Shown here piece by piece: positions 10,601 to 17,900 of a DNA stretch of 64,000 nucleotides. Source of the DNA: JAWKIW01 sp046331175 (GTDB lineage: Bacteria; Actinomycetota; Acidimicrobiia; Acidimicrobiales; Acidimicrobilacustridaceae); assembly GCA_046331175.1 (NCBI GenBank), contig JAXLRI010000015.1, forward strand, positions 1 to 64,000, in the 5' to 3' direction. The position numbers and the translations under genes were made by a program. Under the pieces are notes generated by a model, which was given only the letters and a program-made list of their open reading frames with translations, was not told the DNA's origin and did no database searches. Position 1 is the stretch's first letter; every line of letters begins with the position of its first letter.

Positions 10601-11186
10601 CGAGCGAGCCCGGATCGGCATCGCGCAGGGCCCGGGCCCGAGCGTGCAGGCGCTCGGCGTCGGTGGGCGCGCCACCCAGCGCCGCCTGCACGGCCCGCCA
10701 CAGCTGCGGCTGCCACCGCTGGTGCGCCGGGAGCGGGGTGCCGGTGGCGCCGAGGTCGCGCCCGTCGCTCCACGCCCGCACCATCGACGGCCGGTGGAGA
10801 GCGTAGCGGTCGAAGAGGTCGGCGATGGCCCGGGCCCGCACGGCGTCGGTGGCCTGGCCCAGCTCGTCGCCCTGGTCGACGAGGACCTCGTGCACCGCCC
10901 AGGTGAGGGGGCCGACCGACCACGCCCCGAAGCCGGGCTGCTCGCCCATCGCCCGGGCCACGAGCGTGGCCGGGAAGACGACCTCGAGGTTGGCGGCGAT
11001 GCCGTCGCCCCCACGGGCGGTGGCCCCGACCTGCTCGGCGAGCCGGCCGCGCAGCCACGCGCCGGTGCCCCCGCCGGGGACGGCGATCAGCTCGGGCGAG
11101 AAGGGGTCGGCCAGCGGGACCGCCATCGTCGCCGCCAGCGCGTCGGCCAGCGGCTCGAGGGACCCCGCCACGGTCAGGAACAGCAC
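7608..11186 (-). CDS. recC: Exodeoxyribonuclease V gamma subunit RecC
   Basis: A 1192-aa homologue of RecC, first gene of the recCBD operon. It begins LFLTVAGSLEPLADALAA and contains the family blocks FSPELIAVPGGGTGAWLRGRLAE, RDIAVLCPDPASIAPLVEATF, VTVSSLTAQRGVPFPVVCLLGL and a C-terminal region with WFDKFGEAEDEWNRRLFPSDFD. RecC has a helicase-like fold that has lost ATPase motifs; no Walker A is visible here either. Its known job is Chi recognition and strand splitting in the complex. The GTG at 11186 is the first start after a non-family upstream extension; upstream residues in frame are Arg/Pro-rich and translate through the hairpin element, so a longer start is unlikely. Confidence 0.9.
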   Translation of the reverse strand: MLFLTVAGSLEPLADALAATMAVPLADPFSPELIAVPGGGTGAWLRGRLAEQVGATARGGDGIAANLEVVFPATLVARAMGEQPGFGAWSVGPLTWAVHEVLVDQGDELGQATDAVRARAIADLFDRYALHRPSMVRAWSDGRDLGATGTPLPAHQRWQPQLWRAVQAALGGAPTDAERLHARARALRDADPGSLDDELAAVPARVALFGLGGLPAPHLDLVVALARHRDVHVLASTASGARWRAVAEALAALDPPLALPATRVDDRVPVGAGHPLVTAWGRTSREAGLLLADAVAAVDQAQVTSPEPEPPLSDEASVLARLQHGLRADVAPPGAPVGDQIDRRPPVRPDDPSLRWYRTYGPARQVEVLRDAILHLLEERDDEGRPRFEPRDIAVLCPDPASIAPLVEATFAGDPDHGVSQVPVQVADRSLRQDNALLDAAAALLDLLDGRFRVSSVLAFAGRPPVRLRFGLDADALGRISEWAEATNVRWGLDDTDQERFGLPADLGGVHTWRSGLDQLLLGAAMADRGQRLGPGEVPPFGPIEGDGVAVAGALAELVHHLGTAVDALRSPSTVADWAADLAAALRSLCAVPDDDAWQWRVVERTLAELAAEATTPDGEPRPQVVEPADLAALVRGRLAAGSRSPRLRSGAVTVSSLTAQRGVPFPVVCLLGLDDDVASGGLAAEDLIAAEPCVGDPDPRGEQRAQLLDAVLSAGERLVVCSTGRDLRTNAEVPPSVALAELFDVVDATVRLPDELELPGDLPAWVPRGAERARDLLTVDHPRQAWSERALQPGALGVAGPWSFDEGARRAALARRAQVADVPFLDQPLPAVAAATATRAVDPSASGEWRVIDLRDLEAALTRPAQVLLRNRLGVWLPGDDEVLDDQIPLTLGGLDRWKLSKALLDAALAPPPGPDEPAVDLRTWEQVERRKGTVPPLAFGDGAVASAHTRVAQLRAQLLAELGPQPYEPVTVPLEAAVPGAAGGAVVVVGAVSGVCGDVVTTITPSSLRPHHVLVAWLRLALLAASDPDRPWRALTIGGKSQQANKLVVHRIALRGREGAAEAVDVVLDLLERSSCDAVPFFPATSRALVRDGVPAARSTWFDKFGEAEDEWNRRLFPSDFDLLLALALRDDEAAAAADLPEPAAAGRLWWWAHRVWGAVDATAEVDEDEVPVPDVDPVVVGAPDEGAAP

Positions 11187-11246
11187 ACGAGGAACATAGC
11201 GACCCCCTGTGACATCGACGGTCGAGCTCCCAGCACCACCACCCGA

Positions 11247-11299
11247 CCGAACTTCCCGCGATTGTGAGGCTTGGTGCCTCAGAATCGCGGGAAGTTCGG
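11247..11299 (+). repeat. Dispersed intergenic hairpin element, copy 2
   Basis: CCGAACTTCCCGCGATT and AATCGCGGGAAGTTCGG arms flank a loop containing a second small stem, GAGGC-TTGGT-GCCTC. This is the longest and cleanest copy and defines the plus orientation. It lies 3' of the DUF4097 gene (stop at 11345) and 60 bp upstream of the recC start, both on the minus strand. Confidence 0.9.
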
Positions 11300-11329
11300 T
11301 GAGCGCGGGTGAGCGCGGGTGAGCGCGGG
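11300..11329. repeat. Three 10-bp tandem repeats (TGAGCGCGGG) abutting hairpin copy 2
   Basis: TGAGCGCGGG is repeated three times in exact register directly after the hairpin, before a GC-rich run leading to the DUF4097 stop codon. No function is evident. Short tandem repeats also adjoin hairpin copy 5. Confidence 0.85.
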
Positions 11330-11344
11330 CGGGCGCGCTCGAGG

Positions 11345-12265
11345 TCAGCCGGGGTGGACGATGCGGATGCCGCCGGCGCCGGTGGTGACGTCGATCGTGC
11401 GGGGCGAGGCCGGGTCGGTCGGCACCTCGACGAGGGCCCGGGCGCCGTCGGTCGTCACCTTGTAGTCCTCGCCCCGGGGCACCACAACGGTGGCCGAGCC
11501 CAGGCCGGTCTGCACCCGCACCGACGTCGGCGCCTCGGCGAAGGCCAGCACGGCGGAGCCGGCACCGGTCTCGGCCTTGACGATCCCGCTGCGCAGGTCG
11601 CGCCCCTCCACCTTGCCGGTCCCCGTCTGCAGGTCCAGCGGCCCGCCCACGTCCCACAGGTCGACGCGGCCGGTGCCGCTGTCGACGGCCACGCCGCCGT
11701 CGGTCCCGCGCACCGTCGTCGACGCCGTCCCCGCCTCCACCTCGAGCCGCACCGACCTCGGCACCTCGAGCGTGTACGAGGACCCGCACCACGGCGTCGC
11801 CATCCCGGGGCACACGCTGGTCAGCACCAACGTGTCGCCCTCGACCCGCTCGGACATCGACGGCCCCTGCAGGCCGTGCTCGGTGCGCCGCGTGCCGCGG
11901 ACGCCGGGGCGCTCGGTGCCCCGCACGTCGACGGACCCCGAACCCACCTCGATGCGCACGGTGCGCACGGGCTCGCTCCACCCCACCTCGACCACCTCGA
12001 CGTGGCGGCCGAGCGTGTTGACCGCGGCCACGGTGGTGAGCCCCAGGAAGAACAGGGTGAGGGCGCCGCCCACGACGAAGAAGGCGACCCGCACCGCGGC
12101 CGACGGCGGCCGGAGCGGACCGGCCCGGCGCTCCACCGGCGGCGGCGGAACGGACGGTGGCCCAGCCGGCGGCGGAACGGACGGTGGCCCAGCCGGCGGC
12201 CCGGTCGGGGCCACGGCGGTCGGGGCCACGGCGGTCGGGGGCGGGCCCACCACGTCGTCGCCCAT
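11345..12265 (-). CDS. DUF4097-type beta-strand repeat membrane protein, Pro-rich N-terminus
   Basis: About 306 aa. The first ~45 residues are a Pro/Ala-rich cytoplasmic tail built from short duplicated units (PAGPPSVPPP twice, PTAVA twice, visible as DNA tandem repeats at 12140-12240). One membrane segment follows (VAFFVVGGALTLFFLGLTTVA, about 60-80), then an all-beta extracellular region with repeated glycine turns such as GSGSVDVRG, GTGRVDLWDV, GTGKVEGRD and GAGSAVLAF, typical of DUF4097/putative adhesin domains. The ATG at 12265 overlaps the response-regulator stop (TGATG); a GTG one codon earlier is possible. As last gene of a kinase-regulator operon it is probably a surface sensor or modulator of that pathway, as DUF4097 proteins are in some envelope-stress systems. 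The exact function is unknown. Confidence 0.8.
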   Translation of the reverse strand: MGDDVVGPPPTAVAPTAVAPTGPPAGPPSVPPPAGPPSVPPPPVERRAGPLRPPSAAVRVAFFVVGGALTLFFLGLTTVAAVNTLGRHVEVVEVGWSEPVRTVRIEVGSGSVDVRGTERPGVRGTRRTEHGLQGPSMSERVEGDTLVLTSVCPGMATPWCGSSYTLEVPRSVRLEVEAGTASTTVRGTDGGVAVDSGTGRVDLWDVGGPLDLQTGTGKVEGRDLRSGIVKAETGAGSAVLAFAEAPTSVRVQTGLGSATVVVPRGEDYKVTTDGARALVEVPTDPASPRTIDVTTGAGGIRIVHPG

Positions 12266-12909
12266 CACGACTCCAGGAACCGCAGCACGGCCAGCACGCG
12301 GCGGTGGTCGGTCTCGGCCGGCGGCAGGTCCAGCTTGGTGAAGATGGACGACACGTGCTTCTCCACCGCGCCCTCGCTCACGACCAGCGTGGCGGCGATG
12401 GCACCGTTGGACCGGCCCTCGGCCATCAGCTCGAGCACCTGCGTCTCGCGCGGCGTCAGCGCGGCCAGCGGGTCGCGGCGGCGGGAGTGGGCCAGCAGGT
12501 GCGACACGACCTCGGGGTCGAGGGCGGTGCCGCCGCCACCCACCCGACGCACGGCGTCGACGAACTCGCGGACGTCGGCCACGCGGTCCTTCAGCAAGTA
12601 GCCCACGCCGGCGGTGTCGCCGGCCAGCAGCTCGGCGGCGTAGTGCTGCTCCACGTACTGCGACAGCACGAGCACGGCGACCGTCGGATGGTCGCGGCGG
12701 ATGGCCAGCGCGGCCCGGATGCCCTCGTCGGTGTGGTTCGGCGGCATGCGCACGTCCATCACCACGAGGTCGGGGCCGTGCTTGTCGACGGCGGCGCGCG
12801 CCGCGTCGCCGTCACCGACCTGCGCCACCACGTCCTCGCCGAAGTCGGCCAGCACCCGGGCCAGCCCCTCGCGCAGCAGCACGGAGTCCTCGGCGATCAC
12901 GATGCGCAC
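12265..12909 (-). CDS. NarL/LuxR-family two-component response regulator
   Basis: 214 aa. The receiver domain has acidic pair ED (about 7-8), phospho-acceptor Asp52 in VVMDVRMP, and the family's conserved late lysine in GVGYLLKDR. The C-terminal LuxR-type helix-turn-helix reads LTPRETQVLELMAEGRSNGAIAA followed by SEGAVEKHVSSIFTKL. The start is GTG at 12909, inside the end of the kinase gene (13-bp overlap), so the pair is translationally coupled. Phosphorylation by the upstream kinase should control DNA binding. A perfect 12-bp palindrome in the divergent promoter at 14315-14326 is a possible target, controlling both this operon and the ABC exporter; this is inference. Confidence 0.92.
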   Translation of the reverse strand: MRIVIAEDSVLLREGLARVLADFGEDVVAQVGDGDAARAAVDKHGPDLVVMDVRMPPNHTDEGIRAALAIRRDHPTVAVLVLSQYVEQHYAAELLAGDTAGVGYLLKDRVADVREFVDAVRRVGGGGTALDPEVVSHLLAHSRRRDPLAALTPRETQVLELMAEGRSNGAIAATLVVSEGAVEKHVSSIFTKLDLPPAETDHRRVLAVLRFLES

Positions 12910-14291
12910 GGCAGCTCCACGTGGACTCGGGTCGGGCCCCCGACGGGGCTCGACAGGGTGAGGGACCCGTCGACCGACGAGGCCCGCTCGGCCAGGCCGC
13001 GCAGGCCCGAGCCGAGCGACAGGTCGGCGCCGCCCACGCCGTCGTCGTCGACGTCGACCACCAGCCAGCCGTCGCGCTGCACGACCCGCACCGACGCCCG
13101 CATGGCCGACGCGTGCTTGACCGTGTTGGCCAGGCACTCGGACACGATGAAGTACACGATGCCCTCGAGCGACGACGGCGGTCGCCGCTCGTCGGTGGCC
13201 ACGGCCACGTGCACGTCGACGGGGATCGCGCAGCGGCCGGCGAGCGCGGGCAGGGCCCCGGGCAGGCCACGGTCGCTGAGGGCGACGGGGTGGATGCCCC
13301 GCGCCAGGTCGCGCAGCTCGGCGATGGCCCGCTTGGACTCCTGGTGGGCGTGGTCGATCAGTCGGCGGGCACCCTCGGGGTCGTCGTCGAGGCGCTCGCG
13401 GGCCAGGCCGAGGTCCATCGCCAGGGCGACCAGCCGCTGCTGGGCGCCGTCGTGGAGGTCGCGCTCGATGCGGCGACGCTCGGCCTCGGCGATCTCGAGG
13501 GCCCACGCCCGGGTCGACTCCAGCTGCTCGACGCGGTCCTCGAGGTGCTCGATCTGCTCCTCCTGCTCGGCCCGGATGCGCCCGAGCATCGACCGGCCGA
13601 GCGCCACATCGAGGCGGGCCCACCCCTGGGTGACCCACGGGGCGAGGAACACGCCGACGAGGCCGGCCAGGGCGACCAGCCACGCACCGGATCCCTGGTG
13701 CACCTCCCACAGCCAGAGCGAGGCGGTGGCGTCGGGCAGCGCGCCGATGTAGGCGGGCAGCAGGAGCAGCGCCAGGGACCCGGCCCAGGCGGCGACGACC
13801 AGGCTGACGCCGATGGTGGCGATCGGGAAGAGGGCGAAGGCGTAGGCCAGCTCCTTCCACGGGGCGGCCTGGCCGAGGCGGGTGCGCAGCCGGTCCAACC
13901 ACGAGCCGGTGGAGAAGCGGTACGGGTCGGGGATCGTCGTGTCGAGCACCGCGGCGAAGCGGAGCCGCTCGAAGCGACCCAGGCCGCGCACGAAGACGAC
14001 GAGCAGCGCGGCCACGGGGACGGCGAGCACCACGGTGCAGGCGAGGCTCACGACGGTCGACACCAGCGTCGTCACGACCACGAAGGCGACCAGGCCGACC
14101 CACCAGTCGAGGACCACGTGGACCGCCGCCGCCCACGTGCGGGGCGAGACGGGAGCGGCGAGCACCGCCCGCAGGCCGAGGGGCGCGCCGAGGGGGCGCA
14201 GGCGGGCACCGGTCGGGCCCGGCAGCCCTGTGGTCGATCCCAGCGCAGCGGTCACCTCGTCACCGTAGGGAACCGCGGCCGCGCCGACCAT
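12897..14291 (-). CDS. Sensor histidine kinase (HisKA_3 type) with N-terminal multi-pass sensor domain
   Basis: Up to 464 aa. The N-terminal half has about four to six membrane segments and the block DPYRFSTGSWLDRLRTRLG seen in the actinobacterial 'putative sensor' domain. A coiled-coil-like stretch EEQIEHLEDRVEQLEST leads to the H-box ERRRIERDLHDGAQQRLVAL, with the phospho-accepting His in DLHDG. The ATPase domain has the N-box SECLANTVKHA and the G-box DDGVGGADLSLGSGLRGLAER. It is the first gene of the kinase-regulator-DUF4097 operon and is divergent from the ABC exporter. The start is uncertain: ATG at 14291 or the GTG 12 codons later (VTAALGS). This architecture resembles LiaS/VraS-like envelope-stress kinases, but the signal is unknown. 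Confidence 0.9.
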   Translation of the reverse strand: MVGAAAVPYGDEVTAALGSTTGLPGPTGARLRPLGAPLGLRAVLAAPVSPRTWAAAVHVVLDWWVGLVAFVVVTTLVSTVVSLACTVVLAVPVAALLVVFVRGLGRFERLRFAAVLDTTIPDPYRFSTGSWLDRLRTRLGQAAPWKELAYAFALFPIATIGVSLVVAAWAGSLALLLLPAYIGALPDATASLWLWEVHQGSGAWLVALAGLVGVFLAPWVTQGWARLDVALGRSMLGRIRAEQEEQIEHLEDRVEQLESTRAWALEIAEAERRRIERDLHDGAQQRLVALAMDLGLARERLDDDPEGARRLIDHAHQESKRAIAELRDLARGIHPVALSDRGLPGALPALAGRCAIPVDVHVAVATDERRPPSSLEGIVYFIVSECLANTVKHASAMRASVRVVQRDGWLVVDVDDDGVGGADLSLGSGLRGLAERASSVDGSLTLSSPVGGPTRVHVELPCAS

Positions 14292-14314
14292 CCCGCTGCC
14301 CGGCGTCGCGACCG

Positions 14315-14326
14315 GGGGCTAGCCCC
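14315..14326. promoter_or_regulatory. 12-bp perfect palindrome between kinase operon and ABC exporter operon
   Basis: GGGGCTAGCCCC is an exact 12-bp palindrome in the 156-bp divergent region (14292-14447). It lies 24 bp from the kinase start and about 120 bp from the ATPase start. It is a candidate binding site for the response regulator or another dimeric regulator coordinating both operons. In such GC-rich DNA a palindrome of this kind could also be chance. Confidence 0.35.
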
Positions 14327-14447
14327 ACCCCCCGACCTGCAGCCAGGCCCCGCGGCAGACGCCGGGCAGCGCCATTCACCGACGGGGGTCACGAGGCGCA
14401 CCGTGGCGACACCGGCGGCAGCGCGCCGCCGGCTGGGAGGAGGACCC

Positions 14448-15227
14448 ATGACCGTCACCATCACGCAGCCGCCGCTCGGCCCATCGGCCGGGGGCGCATC
14501 GGCCCCCGCCGCCGCCCGGGCCGTCGGCCTCACCAAGGTCTACGGGAGGGGTGACACCACGGTGCGGGCGCTCGACGCCCTCGACGTCGCCTTCGAGCGG
14601 GGCCGGTTCACCGCCATCATGGGCCCGTCGGGGTCGGGCAAGTCGACGCTGCTGCACTGCGCCGCCGGCCTCGACCGCGTCTCCGGCGGCCGGGTGCTGA
14701 TCGGCGACACCGACCTGTCGACGCTGTCGGACGACGGTCTGACCCGCCTGCGCCGCGACCGCCTCGGCTTCGTCTTCCAGGCCTTCAACCTGGTGCCCAC
14801 CCTCGACGCCGGCGAGAACATCACGCTGCCGCTGGCGCTGGCCGGGCGTCGACCTGACCCCGAGTGGCTGGCGACCGTGGTGTCGATCGTCGGCCTCGGC
14901 GATCGCCTCCGCCACCGTCCCGCCGAGCTGTCGGGTGGCCAGCAGCAGCGCGTCGCCGTGGCCCGCGCCCTGGTCTCGCGCCCCGAGCTCGTCTTCGCCG
15001 ACGAGCCCACCGGCAACCTCGACTCGCGCAGCGCCGGCGAGATCCTCGCCTTCCTGCGGCGGGCCGTCGACGACGTCGGCCAGTCGATCGTCATGGTCAC
15101 CCACGACCCGGCCGCCGCCGCCCACGCGGACCGCGTGGTCTTCCTCGCCGACGGCCGCATCGTCGACGAGCTCGAGGCTCCGACCGCGACGTCGGTGCTC
15201 GACCGCATGAAGGCCCTCGGGGACTGA
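14448..15227 (+). CDS. ABC transporter ATP-binding protein (LolD/MacB type)
   Basis: 259 aa. Walker A GPSGSGKST at residues 59-67, Q-loop FVFQAFNLVPTLDAGENI, signature LSGGQQQRVAVARAL, Walker B ELVFADEPTGNLDSR and H-loop IVMVTHDPAAAAHAD place it in the FtsE/LolD/MacB group that partners FtsX-like permeases. A purine-rich GGAGGAGGA lies just upstream of the ATG at 14448. The permease follows 10 bp after the stop. Such pairs use ATP hydrolysis for mechanotransmission or for exporting peptides, antibiotics or lipoproteins. Divergence from a two-component system suggests an envelope-stress or antimicrobial-peptide response role. Confidence 0.93.
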   Translation: MTVTITQPPLGPSAGGASAPAAARAVGLTKVYGRGDTTVRALDALDVAFERGRFTAIMGPSGSGKSTLLHCAAGLDRVSGGRVLIGDTDLSTLSDDGLTRLRRDRLGFVFQAFNLVPTLDAGENITLPLALAGRRPDPEWLATVVSIVGLGDRLRHRPAELSGGQQQRVAVARALVSRPELVFADEPTGNLDSRSAGEILAFLRRAVDDVGQSIVMVTHDPAAAAHADRVVFLADGRIVDELEAPTATSVLDRMKALGD

Positions 15228-15237
15228 GGAGGACACG

Positions 15238-17805
15238 ATGCTGCGACTCACCTTCGGCAACCTCTGGGCCCACAAGCGCCGCCTGACCGCCACCGTGGCG
15301 GCGGTGGCCCTCGGCGTGGCCTTCCTCACCGGCACCCTCGTGCTGGGCGACACCATGCGCGGCACCTTCTCGGCCCTGTTCGAGCGGGCCAACGCCGGCA
15401 CCGACGTCGTCGTGCAGATGCGCTCGATCGACCTCGGCCTCAGCCAGGAGCAGGGCACGCTCGATGCCTCGCTCGTCGACCGGGTGCGCGCCGTCGACGG
15501 CGTGGCCACCGCCGAGCCGGTGGCCGAGGGCTACGGGCGCATCGTCGGCCGCGACGGCCGCCCCATCGGTGGCCAGGGCCCGCCGACGATGGCCGGCACG
15601 TGGACGCCGGCACCGTTCAACCCGTACGTCCTCGCCGAGGGTCGCGCCCCCAGCGCCGACGACGAGGTCGTGATCAACCGGGCCGCCGCCCACACCGGCA
15701 ACCTGGCCGTCGGTGACACCGCCACCGTCGAGACGCCGACGCCCGTCCCCGTGAAGGTGGTGGGCATCGCCACCTTCGGCGAGGCGGACAGCGCGGGCGG
15801 ATCGACGATCGCCGCGTTCACCCTGGCCGGCGCGCAGCACCACCTGCTCGGCGACCCGTCCCGCATCACCTCGGTGGTCGTGCGGGCGCAACCAGGCGTC
15901 ACCCCGACCGCGCTGCGCGACCGGCTGCTGCCCCTCGCGCCGGACGGAGCCGAGGTCGTCACCGGGGCCGAGCTGACCGCCCGCCAGCAGCAGGGCATCA
16001 ACGCCGACTTCCTCGACGTCCTCACCACCGTCCTCACCGCCTTCGCCGCCGTGGCCGTCGGCGTGGCCGCGTTCGGCATCGCCAACACCTTCTCGATGCT
16101 GGTGGCCCAGCGGACGCGGGAGTGGGCGCTGCTGCGAGCGTTGGGCGCCGGTCGCCGCCAGATCCTCGGCGCCACGCTGGCCGAGGCGCTGGCGGTGGGC
16201 GTGCTCGCCAGCGTGGTCGGCGTGGCCGGCGGCATCGTCATCGCCATCGGCCTGAAGGCGGCCTTCGCCGGCATGGGCATGGACGTGCCCGCCACCGGCC
16301 TGGTGGTCGCGCCCTCGGTCGCGGTCGTCGGCCTCGTCGTCGGCATCGGCGTGACGATGCTCGCCGCCGTGCTCCCCGCCCGCCGCGCCGCCCGGGTGAC
16401 CCCGATGGAGGCGCTGCGCGAGTCGGCCGTGGAACCGACGGGCATCGCCTGGCGACGGGCCGCGGTCGGTGCCGTGCTGCTGGCCGGTGGCGTGGTGCTC
16501 GGCATCGCCGGTCGACGGGCCGGCGTGTTCGGCACCACCGCCCTGGGCGGCGGGCTGACCGTGCTCGCCGCCGTCGTGCTCGGGCCGGTCATCGCCCGGA
16601 CGGCCGGCCCGGTCGTCGGCTGGCCGCTGCGGATCGGGCGGAGCATCACCGGCGAGCTGGCCACCGAGAACGCCCGCCGCAACCCGCGCCGCACCGCCGC
16701 CACCGCCTCGGCGCTCATGGTCGGCGTGGCCGTGGTGTCGCTGTTCACCGTGCTGGCCTCGAGCCTGCGGGCGTCGGTCGACGCCAGCGTCGAGCGCTCG
16801 TTCGGCGGCGACCTGGTCGTCACCTCGGGCGACTGGGGCGGCTCGTCGGGCTTCAGCCCGCAGGTCGGTCGCGACATCGCGGCCCGGCCCGAGGTGAAGG
16901 CGGCGGCGGGCATGGGCGTGGTCGGCGCCTTCGTCCCGAGCGGGGCCGGCAGCGCCAAGGGCCAGCGGGACCTGCCCCAGCACATCGGCGTCGCCGACCC
17001 GGCCGCCCTCGACCAGGTGCTCGACCTGGGCGTCACGGCCGGATCGGTGGCCGACCTCGGTCCGGACCAGCTCGCCCTGTCGACCCGGTGGGCCCAGGAC
17101 CGCAACCTCGGCCTGGGCAGCGAGGTGCCGCTGCGCTTCGTCGACGGCACCACCGCCACCTACCGGGTGGGCGCCCTCTACACCGCCGCCGACGTGGCCG
17201 GCGACGTGGCGATGAGCCGGGCGGCCTGGGCCCCCCACAGCCGCCAGGACCTCGACGTCACCGTGCTGGTGCGCCTGGCCGACGGCGTGACGCTCGATCA
17301 GGGACGGAAGGCGGTCGAGCAGGTGCTGGCGCCCTACGCCGGCACGCAGGTGCAGGACCGCCAGCAGTACCTCGACGCCATCGGCCAGGGCATCGACCAG
17401 ACCCTCGGCCTCGTCTACGTGCTGCTGGTGCTGGCCGTGGTGATCGCCCTCATGGGCATCGCCAACACGCTGGCCCTGTCCATCCACGAGCGCACCCGCG
17501 AGCTGGGCCTGCTGCGGGCCGTCGGCCAGACCCGTCGCCAGGTGCGGCGCATGGTGCGGGGCGAGTCGGTGGTCATCGCCGTGCTCGGCACCGCCATGGG
17601 CCTCGGCCTCGGCGTGCTGGTGGCGTGGCTGCTGATCGGCGCCGCCGGCGCCGGCTCGTCGAGCCTGCTGGCGGTGTTCCGCATCGCTCCCGCTCCCCTC
17701 GCCGTGGTGCTGGCGGCGGGTGCCGGGGCCGGCCTGCTGGCCTCGTGGCGGGCCGCCCGCCGGGCCGCCCGCCTCGACGTCCTCGCCGCCCTCACCACCA
17801 CCTGA
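15238..17805 (+). CDS. FtsX/MacB-like ABC transporter permease
   Basis: 855 aa, two tandem FtsX-type permease modules. Each has an N-terminal membrane helix, a large extracytoplasmic MacB-PCD-like domain and a block of membrane helices. Landmarks: LTATVAAVALGVAFLTGTLVLGD at the N-terminus; FGIANTFSMLVAQRTREWALLRALGAGRRQI in module 1; MGIANTLALSIHERTRELGLLRAVGQTRRQV in module 2. The paired GIANT..RTRE..LLRA..RRQ motifs are the conserved FtsX cytoplasmic coupling segment contacting the ATPase. It follows the ATPase with a 10-bp gap and GAGGA ribosome site, so the two form one transporter operon. Hairpin copy 3 lies 9 bp after its stop. Confidence 0.92.
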   Translation: MLRLTFGNLWAHKRRLTATVAAVALGVAFLTGTLVLGDTMRGTFSALFERANAGTDVVVQMRSIDLGLSQEQGTLDASLVDRVRAVDGVATAEPVAEGYGRIVGRDGRPIGGQGPPTMAGTWTPAPFNPYVLAEGRAPSADDEVVINRAAAHTGNLAVGDTATVETPTPVPVKVVGIATFGEADSAGGSTIAAFTLAGAQHHLLGDPSRITSVVVRAQPGVTPTALRDRLLPLAPDGAEVVTGAELTARQQQGINADFLDVLTTVLTAFAAVAVGVAAFGIANTFSMLVAQRTREWALLRALGAGRRQILGATLAEALAVGVLASVVGVAGGIVIAIGLKAAFAGMGMDVPATGLVVAPSVAVVGLVVGIGVTMLAAVLPARRAARVTPMEALRESAVEPTGIAWRRAAVGAVLLAGGVVLGIAGRRAGVFGTTALGGGLTVLAAVVLGPVIARTAGPVVGWPLRIGRSITGELATENARRNPRRTAATASALMVGVAVVSLFTVLASSLRASVDASVERSFGGDLVVTSGDWGGSSGFSPQVGRDIAARPEVKAAAGMGVVGAFVPSGAGSAKGQRDLPQHIGVADPAALDQVLDLGVTAGSVADLGPDQLALSTRWAQDRNLGLGSEVPLRFVDGTTATYRVGALYTAADVAGDVAMSRAAWAPHSRQDLDVTVLVRLADGVTLDQGRKAVEQVLAPYAGTQVQDRQQYLDAIGQGIDQTLGLVYVLLVLAVVIALMGIANTLALSIHERTRELGLLRAVGQTRRQVRRMVRGESVVIAVLGTAMGLGLGVLVAWLLIGAAGAGSSSLLAVFRIAPAPLAVVLAAGAGAGLLASWRAARRAARLDVLAALTTT

Positions 17806-17812
17806 CCTCCCA

Positions 17813-17864
17813 CCAACTTCCCGCGATTTCGAGGCTTGGTGCCTCAGAATCGCGGGAAGTTCGG
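17813..17864 (+). repeat. Dispersed intergenic hairpin element, copy 3
   Basis: AACTTCCCGCGATT and its complement enclose GAGGCTTGGTGCCTC; the outermost G of the left arm is missing (CCAACTT instead of CCGAACTT), so the perfect stem is slightly shorter. Plus orientation. It separates the convergent permease (stop 17805) and carboxypeptidase (stop 17901) genes. Confidence 0.9.
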
Positions 17865-17900
17865 GAGAAGGGTGGGGTGGGGTGGGCGGACGGCAGGCGG

